Below, one piece after another: positions 8,872 to 17,774 of a stretch of 64,000 nucleotides of DNA. Position 1 is the stretch's first letter. Every line of letters begins with the position of its first letter. This DNA comes from Geodermatophilus sp. DF01-2 (lineage in GTDB: Bacteria; Actinomycetota; Actinomycetes; Mycobacteriales; Geodermatophilaceae): contig NZ_SPQN01000001.1 of the NCBI RefSeq assembly GCF_004571065.1, positions 1 to 64,000 on the forward strand, written 5' to 3'. The position numbers and the translations under genes were made by a program. Under the pieces are notes generated by a model. The model had not been told where the DNA came from, searched no databases, and worked only from the letters and a program-made list of their open reading frames with translations.

Positions 8872-9424
8872 CCAATGCACCCCCGTGCAGCCAGCACCGC
8901 GGGCCAGCGTGAACCCGCAGCTAAAGGTCTGGGACCGCCGATGACCACGCTGCGCAACCGGCAGAGAGAAGGTAGCCAAGTGATCCCGGCAGCGGCACCC
9001 CAAAAAGAGTGCATGGACCGTGACTCTCCGTGTTGTGCCCGCGAATGCTCACGGGGGCACCACCGGTCGGGAACGCAGCGTGAGGGCACGCGGTGGACAC
9101 CCGCCGGTCACCTGCCCGACAGCCCACGTGAATCCGGTCACTGCACCGGCCCCGGGCGGTCCCCGGCGAGCCGGGCGGCGCGGGCCCCACCTGCAACGAT
9201 CCGATCACACGGCCGACACTTTCGGGGCACTGCCCGGCCTCCGGGCGCCCGAGCGCGCTAAGTTCACTCGGCTGTCATCCATGCCATGCCCTCCGGCACA
9301 GGATGATGAAGTGCGCAGCCAGCGCAGTACTGAACAGCCGATGGCCTCGGCGCGGGACCCGGTCACGCACTCGTCGACCACTGGGGCCTCGTCCGTCGCC
9401 GCCCCACGGATTCGAGACACCCTG
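8872..9424. other. divergent intergenic region
   Basis: This 550-bp gap between the divergently read sugar transferase and lipoprotein genes must hold both promoters. It is slightly less GC-rich in places (for example the A-run near 9001-9006). I see no clear -35/-10 pair, no large hairpin and no convincing short gene. Confidence 0.4.
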
Positions 9425-10348
9425 ATGCACGTGATCCCCCCTGCCACGCCCGGTCGCGCCCGGCGTCGGGGTGCACCGCTGATCGCCCTGGTCGCGATCA
9501 CGCTGTCGGCCGCACTGAACGCCTGTTCGCCTGCGCCGGCGGAGCGACCCGACTCCGGTGCGGCCGACGTCGAGATCCAGGAGGGCCTGACCTACTGGTC
9601 CGACGACGAGGTGGACCTGAAACTCGACGCCTGTCTGCCGACCGATGCCGAGGAGCCGACCCGGGCCGTGGTGATCGTCCACGGCGGCGGTTTCACCGAA
9701 GGCGACCGCGCCAGCGGCGGGGCGCGCGAGCTCTGCGAGCTGACCGCAGAGCTCGGCCAGGCCGCGTTCTCGATCGATTACCGGCTCGCCCCGGAGTACA
9801 CCTTCCCCGCGCAGGTCGACGACCTGGCCAACGCCGTCCGCTGGCTGCGCGAACCGGCGCAGGTGGAGCGCTTCGGCATCGACCCGGCGCGGATCGGCGC
9901 CATCGGCAGCTCGGCGGGCGCGATCATCGCGCAGAGCCTGGCCACCCGCGGGGAGGGCCCCCTCGACACCGGTGAGCGGCTGGCCGCGGTCGTCTCGCTG
10001 AGCGGCGTCTCGGTGATGTCCCCGGAGGGGCTGGAGCTGGGCGAGCCGAGCGAGCAGGCCGTGGAACTGGTGCTGAACTATCTCGGCTGCAGTTCCGCAG
10101 CGGACTGTCCACAGTCCGTGCCGGCCTCGCCGATCACCGGGGTCGACCCGTCCGACCCACCGATGCTGCTGGTGAACGGCACCGACGAGCTGGTCCCGGA
10201 GGAGCAGGCCGCCGCGATGGCGGCGGCCCTGGAGGCTGCCGACGTCCCGGCCGAGCTGCTCGTCGTCGACACGCAACGGCACGGCACGGCACTGCTCAGC
10301 ACCGAGGTGCGCGAGGAAGTCCGCAGCTTCCTGGGCGACCACCTGTGA
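9425..10348 (+). CDS. lipoprotein alpha/beta-hydrolase (HSL-type esterase)
   Basis: The predicted 307-residue exported esterase has an Arg-rich n-region, a hydrophobic core and the lipobox ALNAC (Cys about 32), so it should be lipid-anchored outside the membrane. The hydrolase has the HGGGF oxyanion-hole motif of the hormone-sensitive lipase group, the nucleophile elbow GSSAG, a candidate acid Asp in NGTDELVP and a C-terminal His in QRHGTALLS. Activity as a carboxylesterase or polysaccharide deacetylase is inferred. ATG 9425 is chosen because it leaves a proper signal peptide; the frame is open upstream to 9020 without one. It precedes the Wzz- and polymerase-like genes by about 100 bp and may remove O-acyl groups from the exported glycan. 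Confidence 0.8.
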   Translation: MHVIPPATPGRARRRGAPLIALVAITLSAALNACSPAPAERPDSGAADVEIQEGLTYWSDDEVDLKLDACLPTDAEEPTRAVVIVHGGGFTEGDRASGGARELCELTAELGQAAFSIDYRLAPEYTFPAQVDDLANAVRWLREPAQVERFGIDPARIGAIGSSAGAIIAQSLATRGEGPLDTGERLAAVVSLSGVSVMSPEGLELGEPSEQAVELVLNYLGCSSAADCPQSVPASPITGVDPSDPPMLLVNGTDELVPEEQAAAMAAALEAADVPAELLVVDTQRHGTALLSTEVREEVRSFLGDHL

Positions 10349-10445
10349 TCGACCCGACCGACCGCGCCATGACGGCACCACCCGAGAGGATCACTGTGAT
10401 GACCGCACCGGCTCTGTTGCATCTCGCCGAGAGGCCTCGAGCCTG

Positions 10446-11075
10446 ATGCAGCTGCGCGAGGTGCTCCACGTCGTCCGGCAGAGCTGGCTGATCATCGTGG
10501 CCACCGTGGTGGTCGCCCTGGCGGCCGGCTGGGCCGTGACGACCATCACCCCGGCCAGCTATGAGGCCGAGACCCAGATCCTGGTGACCCCCGCCGTCTC
10601 GCCCGACACGGGAGGCAACGCCGTCCAGGCCGCGGCGCTGGTGAGCGACCAGGTCGCGACCTACGCGGCCCTGGCGGAGACGCCCGCCGTCCTCGACCCG
10701 GCGATCGAGCGGTCAGGCGTGGACGTCGTCACCAACGACCTGGTCGAGGACGTCTCGGCCGAGGTGATCCCCCAGACCTCCATCATCCTGCTCACCGTCG
10801 CCGCCGAGTCGGCGACGGACGCGGCCGAGCTCGCCAACGCGATCGCCGCCAGCCTCATCGAGCAGCTCGAGGGAACCGGCTCGGCAGGCAGCACGCCGAC
10901 GGACAGCGCGATCCAGGCGACCGGCACCGTGGTGGCTCCTCCGGAGATCCCCGAGGACCCGGACTCCCCCGACCTGGTCGTCAACCTGATCGTCGCATTC
11001 GCGATCGGCCTCGTCGTGGCCTTCCTGGTGATCGTCTTCCGTCAGGCGCTGGCCGCGGGGACGCGGGGCCGCTGA
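10446..11075 (+). CDS. Wzz-like chain-length determinant protein
   Basis: This 209-residue polysaccharide co-polymerase has an N-terminal membrane helix (about residues 13-33), an extracytoplasmic domain (YEAETQILVTP through the Ala-rich coiled region ATDAAELANAIAASLIEQLE) and a C-terminal helix (about 178-200) ending in a basic tail. This is the classic Wzz topology without a kinase domain. The periplasmic part is shorter than in enterobacterial Wzz. It probably sets polymer length together with the polymerase encoded next, whose ATG overlaps its stop by one base (TGATG). Confidence 0.85.
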   Translation: MQLREVLHVVRQSWLIIVATVVVALAAGWAVTTITPASYEAETQILVTPAVSPDTGGNAVQAAALVSDQVATYAALAETPAVLDPAIERSGVDVVTNDLVEDVSAEVIPQTSIILLTVAAESATDAAELANAIAASLIEQLEGTGSAGSTPTDSAIQATGTVVAPPEIPEDPDSPDLVVNLIVAFAIGLVVAFLVIVFRQALAAGTRGR

Positions 11076-12577
11076 TGGCAACGGGGGTGCATCGCCGGAC
11101 CGGCCCCGGCACAGCGCCCGGGCCGGCCTGGGCGGGCGCCGCCGCGGCGTGCACGGTCGCGGTCGCGAGCCTTCTCTTCATCGGCCCGCTGACGCCGATG
11201 CTGCTGCTCGGCATGATCCTCGCCCTGCTGGTCGCCGCCTTCCGTCCGAAGGCCTTCGCGCTGCTGGCCGTGCTCGTGATCGTGCTGTCCACGCCGATCC
11301 AGAACGTGCTGGGCTCGTTGGGCAGCTATGCGGACGAGGGTGTGGTGGCGTTGGCGGCCGTCGCTTTCGGCGTCCGCCGCCTGGTCACCGAGGGACGACT
11401 GATCTGGCTGCCCGGGTCCGGGTGGTTCCTGGGCTACCTCGTCGCCGGCCTGCTGAGCTCGGCACTGGCCGGGGTGTCGGCGGCCACGGCCGCGCCCACT
11501 GCCTTCATCGCACTCAAGGGCGTGGTCTTCGCGTTCGCGCTGGCGCAGTTGCCGTGGACCCGTGAGGACCTCGTGACGGTCATCCGCCTGGGCATCGCGG
11601 CGGTGATGACCGTGGCGATCTCCGGCGCACTGAACCTGATCGCGCCGGCCGCCTGGGCGCAACTCACCACCGGTCGGGCTCCGATCAGCTACATCGGCCC
11701 CATCCCGGCCATCAATGGCATCTTCCAGCACCCCGCCGCCTTCAGCCGCTTCAGCGGCGTGCTGGCCGTCGGCGCTCTCGTGTACGGACTGGTCGTCCGC
11801 CGGTCCTTGGCCAACGCGGTGCTCCTGGCGGTGAGCGGCGGACTCGCCGTCCTCACCTTCCAGGTGAAGTCCATCGTGGGTCTGCTCGCCACACTGGGCG
11901 CCGTCGGTGCCCGCTTCCTGCGGCCGGTCGGGATCGCGACACTCCTCTGCACCGCTCCGCTGGCGGCGCTGATCGCGGCACCGCCCCTCGTGTCGCTCAT
12001 CGGCGGCGACATCGAGGTCTATCTCGTCCAGGACTCCGCCCGCTCGGCGCTCACCGAGGGAGGCCTGACCGTCGCGGCGCAGTACTTCCCGCTCGGTGCG
12101 GGCTTCGGCAGGTACGGCAGCTCGACCGCTGCGGAGGACTACAGCCCCCTGTACTACTCGCTGGGCTTCCCCGACCGCTACGGCCTCGGTCCGGGGCCCG
12201 ACTCGGGTCAGTTCCTCAACGACTCCCAGTGGCCCGCCATCTACGGCGAGGCGGGCTGGCTCGGCGCGGTCTGCTTCGCGGCCGGGCTCGGCTGCATGCT
12301 GGTCAGCCTGTTGCGCCCCACCGCGGCCGGCGAGGAGCCACTGGTGCGCTGGATGCGGGTCGCCGGGATCGGCTGGATCATCCTGCTGCTGGTCGAGTCC
12401 GCGGCCGCACCGGTCTTCGTGTCGGCCCCGTCCTTCCCCTTCGCGTTCGTGGCAGCCGGCATCATCGCCTCCTTCCGCGTCGCCGCCCGGGACGACCGCT
12501 CCCGAACCGGCCTCGACGATCCGACGCGTCGACGGGGCACCGGCCGGCACCGGTGGCCGTCCATCCCGCGCCAGTAG
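11075..12577 (+). CDS. O-antigen polymerase/ligase-like membrane protein
   Basis: The 500-residue protein has about 11-12 membrane helices. Its large extracytoplasmic loop between later helices (about residues 310-385) carries DSARSALTEGG, LGAGFGRYGS and the Tyr/Pro/Gly-rich segment before NDSQWPAIYGEAGWLG, as in Wzy/WaaL proteins. It would polymerise lipid-linked repeat units outside the membrane. It is coupled to the Wzz-like gene by a 1-bp overlap and ends with TAG. The low sequence conservation of this family prevents deciding polymerase versus ligase, but the Wzz partner favours polymerase. Confidence 0.8.
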   Translation: MATGVHRRTGPGTAPGPAWAGAAAACTVAVASLLFIGPLTPMLLLGMILALLVAAFRPKAFALLAVLVIVLSTPIQNVLGSLGSYADEGVVALAAVAFGVRRLVTEGRLIWLPGSGWFLGYLVAGLLSSALAGVSAATAAPTAFIALKGVVFAFALAQLPWTREDLVTVIRLGIAAVMTVAISGALNLIAPAAWAQLTTGRAPISYIGPIPAINGIFQHPAAFSRFSGVLAVGALVYGLVVRRSLANAVLLAVSGGLAVLTFQVKSIVGLLATLGAVGARFLRPVGIATLLCTAPLAALIAAPPLVSLIGGDIEVYLVQDSARSALTEGGLTVAAQYFPLGAGFGRYGSSTAAEDYSPLYYSLGFPDRYGLGPGPDSGQFLNDSQWPAIYGEAGWLGAVCFAAGLGCMLVSLLRPTAAGEEPLVRWMRVAGIGWIILLLVESAAAPVFVSAPSFPFAFVAAGIIASFRVAARDDRSRTGLDDPTRRRGTGRHRWPSIPRQ

Positions 12578-12585
12578 CCAGTACG

Positions 12586-12619
12586 ACCGCCGATCCTCCC
12601 GGGGGGTAGGGACGGCGGT
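12586..12619. terminator. hairpin between convergent genes
   Basis: The inverted repeat ACCGCCG / CGGCGGT (12586-12592 and 12613-12619) has further CCTCCC/GGG pairing inside. It sits in the 54-bp space between two convergent genes, as expected for a bidirectional terminator. No T-run is present. Confidence 0.5.
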
Positions 12620-12631
12620 GCGGAGAGCTGG

Positions 12632-13582
12632 TCAGCCGCTGGTGGGCGCGTCCGAGTGGAGGACGCTGTCCACCGGCCGTCGGGGTGAGCGCGCCACACG
12701 CAGGCCTTCCCGCGGATAGCCGGCGGCGATCATCGTGATCACGTCGAGGTGGTCCGGTATGCCGGTCATGGCCCTCAGCCGTCGCGTCTGGCCGTGGTCG
12801 ACCGACCAGTTCAGCATGCAAGAGCCGACGCCCAGGGCGTGCAGGGCCCAGACCAGGGACATGGCGTAGAGCCCGCCGTCCACCCATCGTTGGTTGCGCT
12901 CGCCGGACCCGCTGAACAAGCGGGCGTCGACGGCGACGATCAGCAGGCACGGGATCTGCTCCCGGAAACCGGCGTTGCCGTTCTGCAGCGCCGCGATGCG
13001 CTCGATGTCCTCCCGTTCGTGGAAGGCCCACAGCGCCCAGGCCTGCCGGTTGCAGACCGATGGCGAGGACAGCGCCAGGTCGGCAGCCGTCCGGACGACC
13101 TCGGCCGGCACCGGGGTGCCGTCGTAGTCGCGGACACTGACCCGGCTACGGAAAAATGCCTCGGCCTGGGACCGGGTCAGTGACACCCCCTGGGGCGGGG
13201 GACGGGTCGGTCCGTCGTCCTCCAGGCGCCGGCCTTCGGTGCGCCACACCCTGAGGGCGGCCAGCGCGCTGGCCGCATGAGCGACCACCCGCCGGTCGTG
13301 CCCGGGCAGGGCCTCGTAGCGGACGACGTCGCGGGCCAGGCGCTCGGCCACGGCTGTGCCGAAGTCCGACCGGGGGGCACGGAGCGCGAGCCCCTTCTCG
13401 ATCCGGTGATAGTCCCTGGTGATCTGGGCCTCGAGCTGGCGCAGGCCGACCGACAGGGAGCTCCGCCGGTCCACCGCCGCCGAGTACCGGATGTGCCGCC
13501 ACCCGTCCTGCCAGGTCTCCCGGGCGATCCGGACGTCGTCCTTCAACTGCCCGAGTCGCTGCTTGAGGTCGGTGGTCCGCAT
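12632..13582 (-). CDS. nitroreductase-like flavoprotein
   Basis: The 316-residue protein has an N-terminal helical region (about 1-150) and a C-terminal nitroreductase fold (about 150-310). The fold is recognised by the FMN-binding SRVSVRDYDGTPVP, the SSPSVCNRQAW motif, GLYAMSLVWALHALGVGSC and MIAAGYPREG. Family members use FMN and NAD(P)H. Related proteins occur in polysaccharide gene clusters, where the substrate is not established. It stands alone on the minus strand, convergent with the polymerase gene, with the Alg14/13-like gene 64 bp upstream. Confidence 0.8.
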   Translation of the reverse strand: MRTTDLKQRLGQLKDDVRIARETWQDGWRHIRYSAAVDRRSSLSVGLRQLEAQITRDYHRIEKGLALRAPRSDFGTAVAERLARDVVRYEALPGHDRRVVAHAASALAALRVWRTEGRRLEDDGPTRPPPQGVSLTRSQAEAFFRSRVSVRDYDGTPVPAEVVRTAADLALSSPSVCNRQAWALWAFHEREDIERIAALQNGNAGFREQIPCLLIVAVDARLFSGSGERNQRWVDGGLYAMSLVWALHALGVGSCMLNWSVDHGQTRRLRAMTGIPDHLDVITMIAAGYPREGLRVARSPRRPVDSVLHSDAPTSG

Positions 13583-13646
13583 CCGGACTCCTCAGCTCGT
13601 GTCCCAGTGTCCCGGCCCCGTGATGTCCGTGGGCGTACGTCTCAAC

Positions 13647-14672
13647 TCAGAACCGGTCGGCGCGCGAGTCCTGGGACGTGTCCTGCCCGGGTGCCGGGCC
13701 GCCGATCGTGCCGGGGATCAGCTCCACCCGGTGACCGGCCGCCGCAGCGACGACGTCCCGGCCCAGTTCGTCGACCTCGACGGCGAAGCCGGTCCCGCTG
13801 TTGTTCATGAGGCTCGCCAGTTGCTGCTGGTGATCGTCGACGTGCTCGCCGCGGGAGCGACGACGTACCACCGCGATCGGGGCGATCCCCAGCTCCAGGA
13901 GCCCGAGGACGCTGCCCACCCCGGCGTGGGTGATCACCACGTCGGCCTCGGAGGCATACCGCTCGAAGTCCGCGCCGGGCACCTCGCGGTACACCTGGCC
14001 CGGTAGGTCGACCGTCGGCTCGGTCTCCCCCAGCTGCCAGACGGTGTGCTCGTCGGCCAGTCCCAGTTCCAGGATCCGGTCCACGAGGGAGTGGAACGGG
14101 TAGCCGCGGAGCGTGCCGAGCGTGATGAACAGCCGGGCCCGCCCAGCAGGCGGCGCCGTCCGAGGGACGGTCCGGTACGCCGAGAGCACGCTCGGGTGGA
14201 CGCCCCACCGGCCACCTGCCCAGGCCGGGTGCTGCGTCCGCATCTCCGCGAACCGCAGCGCGGCGAGGACCCGGCCGCTGACGGACGGACCGTCCACCCG
14301 GGAGACGCTCTCCACGTAGAGCGACGGGATCCCGGCCAGGTGCGCGGCGGGGAGCGCGGCCAGGGCCAGCGCCGCACCGGTGCTCACTGCCGCGTCGTAC
14401 CGTTCCGCCCGCAGCCGCGGCAGGATCAACCGGAACGCCCGCGCGATCGACAGCGCGTCCCGGGGTCGGATGTAGGGCACGTGCAGGACGTTGCGGCCCT
14501 TCAGCAGCGACTCGCTCTGCGCGGTGGGAAAGGTGACCCAGAGGGAGTCCTCGGCCGCGCCGAGCCCTGGGGCCAGGCGAACCAGCTGAGCGAGATGGCC
14601 TCCCGTGGACGCGGCGAGCACCAGCCGTCGTCCGGCCCCCGGCCGGAGGTCGGGCAACTCCCGGGCCGTCAT
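13647..14672 (-). CDS. Alg14-Alg13 type fused glycosyltransferase
   Basis: This GT-B family enzyme (341 residues) joins two parts that are separate proteins in many capsule clusters. The N-terminal half (LAASTGGHLAQLVRL, STGAALALAALPAA, YVESVSRV) is the membrane-recruiting Alg14/EpsE-like part. The C-terminal half (LFITLGTLRGYPF, VITHAGVGSVLGLLELG, RSRGEHVDDHQQQLA) is the Alg13/EpsF-like donor-binding part. It should add a sugar to the lipid-linked intermediate. ATG at 14672 overlaps the upstream acyltransferase stop by 4 bp, which fixes the start although the frame is open much further upstream. The tail is Asp/Ser-rich. Confidence 0.85.
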   Translation of the reverse strand: MTARELPDLRPGAGRRLVLAASTGGHLAQLVRLAPGLGAAEDSLWVTFPTAQSESLLKGRNVLHVPYIRPRDALSIARAFRLILPRLRAERYDAAVSTGAALALAALPAAHLAGIPSLYVESVSRVDGPSVSGRVLAALRFAEMRTQHPAWAGGRWGVHPSVLSAYRTVPRTAPPAGRARLFITLGTLRGYPFHSLVDRILELGLADEHTVWQLGETEPTVDLPGQVYREVPGADFERYASEADVVITHAGVGSVLGLLELGIAPIAVVRRRSRGEHVDDHQQQLASLMNNSGTGFAVEVDELGRDVVAAAAGHRVELIPGTIGGPAPGQDTSQDSRADRF

Positions 14673-15802
14673 CGTTGGCTCCCATCGACCGGCTGGGACG
14701 TCAGCGCCACCGGAGGCGTGACCGCCGCCTCGGGGTCGCTGGGCGCCGGATGCCGCTGCGTCCCGCGACGGCGAGTGCCTCGGAGGAACGCCGGCGGTGC
14801 GTAGAGCCAGCGAACCCGGCTGGTCAGCCGAGCGAGCCCGAACGAGGCGGCGACGGTGACCACCACCAGCACCGTCTGCACGCAGACGTCGACCCACCGG
14901 GGCCAAGCCGGATCCAGCAGTCCGATCAGCGCGGTGGCCGAGACGATGACGTAGAGATGGAGCAGGTAGAGCTTCAGGCTGGCGCGGCCCATCGTGCTGA
15001 GGATCCCGAAGGGGCGGAACCGGACCACGTATCGGCAGACGAGGATGCCCACCGCCACGGCAGCGAGCTGGCCCACGAGCACCACCAGCGGGATCCAGCT
15101 CAGGTCCAGGACGATGAGCGCGGTGGACAGGGCGAGCGCGGCCAGCGCGATCCCGAGGTGAACGAGCCGCGCCCGGTCGACCACGACGCGGATATGCCGG
15201 GAGAACACGGCGCCGAACACGAAGAAGAAGAACAGCGCACCGACCCGGTTCCAGCCGATGTTGTGGGCGTCCACCAGGCCGCTGGTGAAGAGCGTGGAGA
15301 CCGCGCCCGCACCGGCCAGCTGAGCCCAGACCGGGAACCTGGCGATCAACCAACGGAACAGGGTGAAGAGGAATAGGGCATAGAGGAACCAGTAGCTGCT
15401 GCTCGGCCAGAACAGGATGAGCGGCAGCGCCAGCGGATCGGTCGCCGGGATCTCACCGAGCTCCCCGTTCAGCCCGGGGACGATGAAGTAGAAGGCCGTC
15501 CGGATGACCGACCACAGGACGTAGAGGTACAGCAGGGACAGGAGCCGGCGCTTCCACAGCGCGGGGAAGCTGGTCTGCCCCTGCCGGGCGGCGAACATCC
15601 CCGCGATGAGGAAGAAGGCCGGCATCGGGAAGAGTTCGAAGACCGCCTTGGCTCGCCCGAGTACGGCGTCGACGTCCTCCGTCTTCAGGTAGAGGGTGAC
15701 GTGGTAGGCGATCACCATGAACATGGCCAGGCCCTTGGAGGGGTCCACCCACGCCAGTCGTCCCGACGTCGTCGTGGCTGTGGTGTCGCCGGTCAAGACC
15801 AT
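14669..15802 (-). CDS. acyltransferase 3 family membrane protein
   Basis: The integral membrane protein has about ten helices and the family signature near its N-terminus: RLAWVDPSKGLAMFMVIAYH, with the active-site His in the first helix. The MPAFFLIAGMF segment follows after helix 2. Members O-acylate exported glycans. I place the start at ATG 15802 (377 residues), about 10 residues before the conserved block, with GAGGA 12 bases upstream; an in-frame ATG at 15907 would add an Arg-rich extension of 35 residues. It is coupled by ATGA overlap to the fused glycosyltransferase and lies downstream of the hexapeptide acetyltransferase, so the locus has two glycan acylation activities. Confidence 0.8.
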   Translation of the reverse strand: MVLTGDTTATTTSGRLAWVDPSKGLAMFMVIAYHVTLYLKTEDVDAVLGRAKAVFELFPMPAFFLIAGMFAARQGQTSFPALWKRRLLSLLYLYVLWSVIRTAFYFIVPGLNGELGEIPATDPLALPLILFWPSSSYWFLYALFLFTLFRWLIARFPVWAQLAGAGAVSTLFTSGLVDAHNIGWNRVGALFFFFVFGAVFSRHIRVVVDRARLVHLGIALAALALSTALIVLDLSWIPLVVLVGQLAAVAVGILVCRYVVRFRPFGILSTMGRASLKLYLLHLYVIVSATALIGLLDPAWPRWVDVCVQTVLVVVTVAASFGLARLTSRVRWLYAPPAFLRGTRRRGTQRHPAPSDPEAAVTPPVALTSQPVDGSQR

Positions 15803-15914
15803 CCCCGAATCCGTTCCTCGTGCCGCCCGGCCCGCTGCCCGGCCGGTCCGTCCAACGGGCGACCGCGCTGCATCCGGTGCACGAAGGCGCCTGCGGACCG
15901 GTGCCATACCTTAG

Positions 15915-16508
15915 TCAGCCCTCGCCGTGCGGACGGATCGAATTCGTCACGGGGAAGTGGATTTGGTCACGATCCGTAGACCCTGGGGATGGGTTCGAGA
16001 CCGCTGGGTCGGCCGGCTCCAGGCGGCGGATGAACCGCGCCGGGACGCCGCCGTGCAGAGTGTCCGGCTCGGTGTCCCGGGCCACCACGGCGCCCGCGGC
16101 GATGACGCAGCCCGCCCCGATGGTCACGCCTCCGAGGACCGTGACCCCGGCGCCGAGCCACGCCCCGTCCCCGATCCTGATCGGTGCGCTGACGGTCGCT
16201 CCGGCACGCTGGGTCCGCGGCCCCAACTCGTGGGAGGAGGGCAGCAGACTGACCCCGGGGCCCAGGTACACCCGCTCCCCCAGCACGACGTCGGCGTTGG
16301 CGCCCACCGTCAGGCTCATGTTGACGAACGAGCCCCGGCCGATCTCCAGGTGGCTGACGCCACCGGCGAACCGGATCCACGGGTAGACACGTGCCCCACC
16401 GGTCAGGCGGACGCCGAGGAACCCGAGCAGCCGCGCCCGGGCACGGGGACTCCACAGGGGGCTGGCCGCCACGGTGCTGGCGAGCACCCCCCGGACCGTT
16501 CCGGCCAT
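15915..16508 (-). CDS. hexapeptide-repeat O-acetyltransferase
   Basis: The 197-residue left-handed beta-helix enzyme has hexapeptide turns from about residue 50 to 150 (GRGSFVNMSLTVGANADVVL, then IGDGAWLGAGVTVLGGVTIG). The active-site-region SSHELGP supplies the catalytic His of the WcaF/maltose acetyltransferase group. It would transfer acetyl from acetyl-CoA to a sugar. It directly abuts the stop of the pyruvyltransferase-like gene (16509). The C-terminal 25 residues extend beyond the usual GVPAR end of the family. Confidence 0.85.
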   Translation of the reverse strand: MAGTVRGVLASTVAASPLWSPRARARLLGFLGVRLTGGARVYPWIRFAGGVSHLEIGRGSFVNMSLTVGANADVVLGERVYLGPGVSLLPSSHELGPRTQRAGATVSAPIRIGDGAWLGAGVTVLGGVTIGAGCVIAAGAVVARDTEPDTLHGGVPARFIRRLEPADPAVSNPSPGSTDRDQIHFPVTNSIRPHGEG

Positions 16509-17774
16509 CTATGCCTCCCCTTCCCGTACGCCGGGCACCTGGAGGCCGTCGGTGTTGCGCTGCGCGAGCGCCGTGACGCGCGGCAGAGCATCCCGCAGGG
16601 ACGTTCGTGCCGGAGAGTCCTCGGGCAGCGCCCCGTCGACGGCGGCGATCACTGCGGCGGAGAACCCGGGGCGGGGCTCGACGCAGAACTGAGGCGTCGA
16701 GAACAACTGCATCAACCCCTCCACCTTGCCCTGGGAGGACAGCGTGATCGCCGGGACACCGTGCATGAGGGACATCACCGCCAGGTGCATGCGCCCGGTG
16801 ATGGTGATCGCCGCCCGGGCGGTGAGTCCCCGGACCTGTGCAGGCGTCAGGAGCCTCCGCACACTGCTCACGTCGGCCGGCCCGACCCGCTCGGCCACCG
16901 CCGCACAGGCGACCACGTCGTCTCCGCGCTCCCGGGACACGTGCGGGAGCAGGAGCACGTGCAGGCCGCGCTGCCGCAGGGCGTCGACGATGGCCACGTA
17001 GTCCGCGACCTGGTCGATCCGGCCGGCGAGCAGGCCGCTGACGTTCACGAGCCCCACCGGCTTGGTGACGTCGCGCAGCAACTCCTCCGCCGCCGAGCTG
17101 TCGACGGTGCGCGCGGCGAACACGACATCGGCGACCTCCTCGACCGGGCCGATGCCGTCACGTCGGACGCGCTCGGCGGACACGGGGTCGCGCAGCAGGA
17201 GACGGACGCCGCTGCGGGCCGCGGCGGCGAGCGAGCGACGGGCGGCCGTGCGGGCGCGGTCGCTCCAGCTGAACCCGATGATCCGCGTGTCCACGCCGGA
17301 CCGGGCGGCGGCGGCGGCCAGCGTGGACCGGCGCACCGACGCGGGGAGGGAGTACCTGCCGTCCATCACGTCGGCACCCACCACGGACAGGTGTGTGGCG
17401 CCGGCCAGGGCGCGGCCGAACCGGGCGACGGCGGCCCGGTGACCGGCGCCGGTCCCGTAGACGAGGTCGGGGATCTCGAGGACCTCGACCCGCTCCCGGA
17501 ATCGCTCGGGGAGGTCCAGCTGCGCTGGGTCGGAGACGATCAGGGTCAGCGGACCCTCGATGTTCTCCAGCAGCGACTCCAGCAACGCCTGGTCCCCCAC
17601 GTTGCCGGAGCCGGGCGCCGCGATGAGCAGGCGCCGATGGCGACTTTGCGGTCCGGCACGGAGCTGGGCGCGGATCTGGAGACGGATGATCGTGCGGTCG
17701 ACGAGCCCGGGCAGCCCGGAGCCGACGACGGCCCTCTTCCAGACCCGGACGAAGCGATCGACGGCCCGGGTCAC
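16509..17774 (-). CDS. polysaccharide pyruvyltransferase family protein
   Basis: This 421-residue GT-B-like protein belongs to the CsaB/WcaK family, which adds pyruvyl ketals to glycans. Signatures are LLIAAPGSGNVGDQALLESL near residue 50, GADVMDGRYSLPASVRR, and the C-terminal TGRMHLAVMSLMHGVPAITL with the conserved RMH. The basic N-terminus may contact membrane. ATG at 17774 overlaps the upstream flippase stop by 4 bp. It ends with TAG, immediately followed by the acetyltransferase ATG. Together these genes suggest an acetylated, pyruvylated polymer. It is one of two such proteins in the island. Confidence 0.85.
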   Translation of the reverse strand: MTRAVDRFVRVWKRAVVGSGLPGLVDRTIIRLQIRAQLRAGPQSRHRRLLIAAPGSGNVGDQALLESLLENIEGPLTLIVSDPAQLDLPERFRERVEVLEIPDLVYGTGAGHRAAVARFGRALAGATHLSVVGADVMDGRYSLPASVRRSTLAAAAARSGVDTRIIGFSWSDRARTAARRSLAAAARSGVRLLLRDPVSAERVRRDGIGPVEEVADVVFAARTVDSSAAEELLRDVTKPVGLVNVSGLLAGRIDQVADYVAIVDALRQRGLHVLLLPHVSRERGDDVVACAAVAERVGPADVSSVRRLLTPAQVRGLTARAAITITGRMHLAVMSLMHGVPAITLSSQGKVEGLMQLFSTPQFCVEPRPGFSAAVIAAVDGALPEDSPARTSLRDALPRVTALAQRNTDGLQVPGVREGEA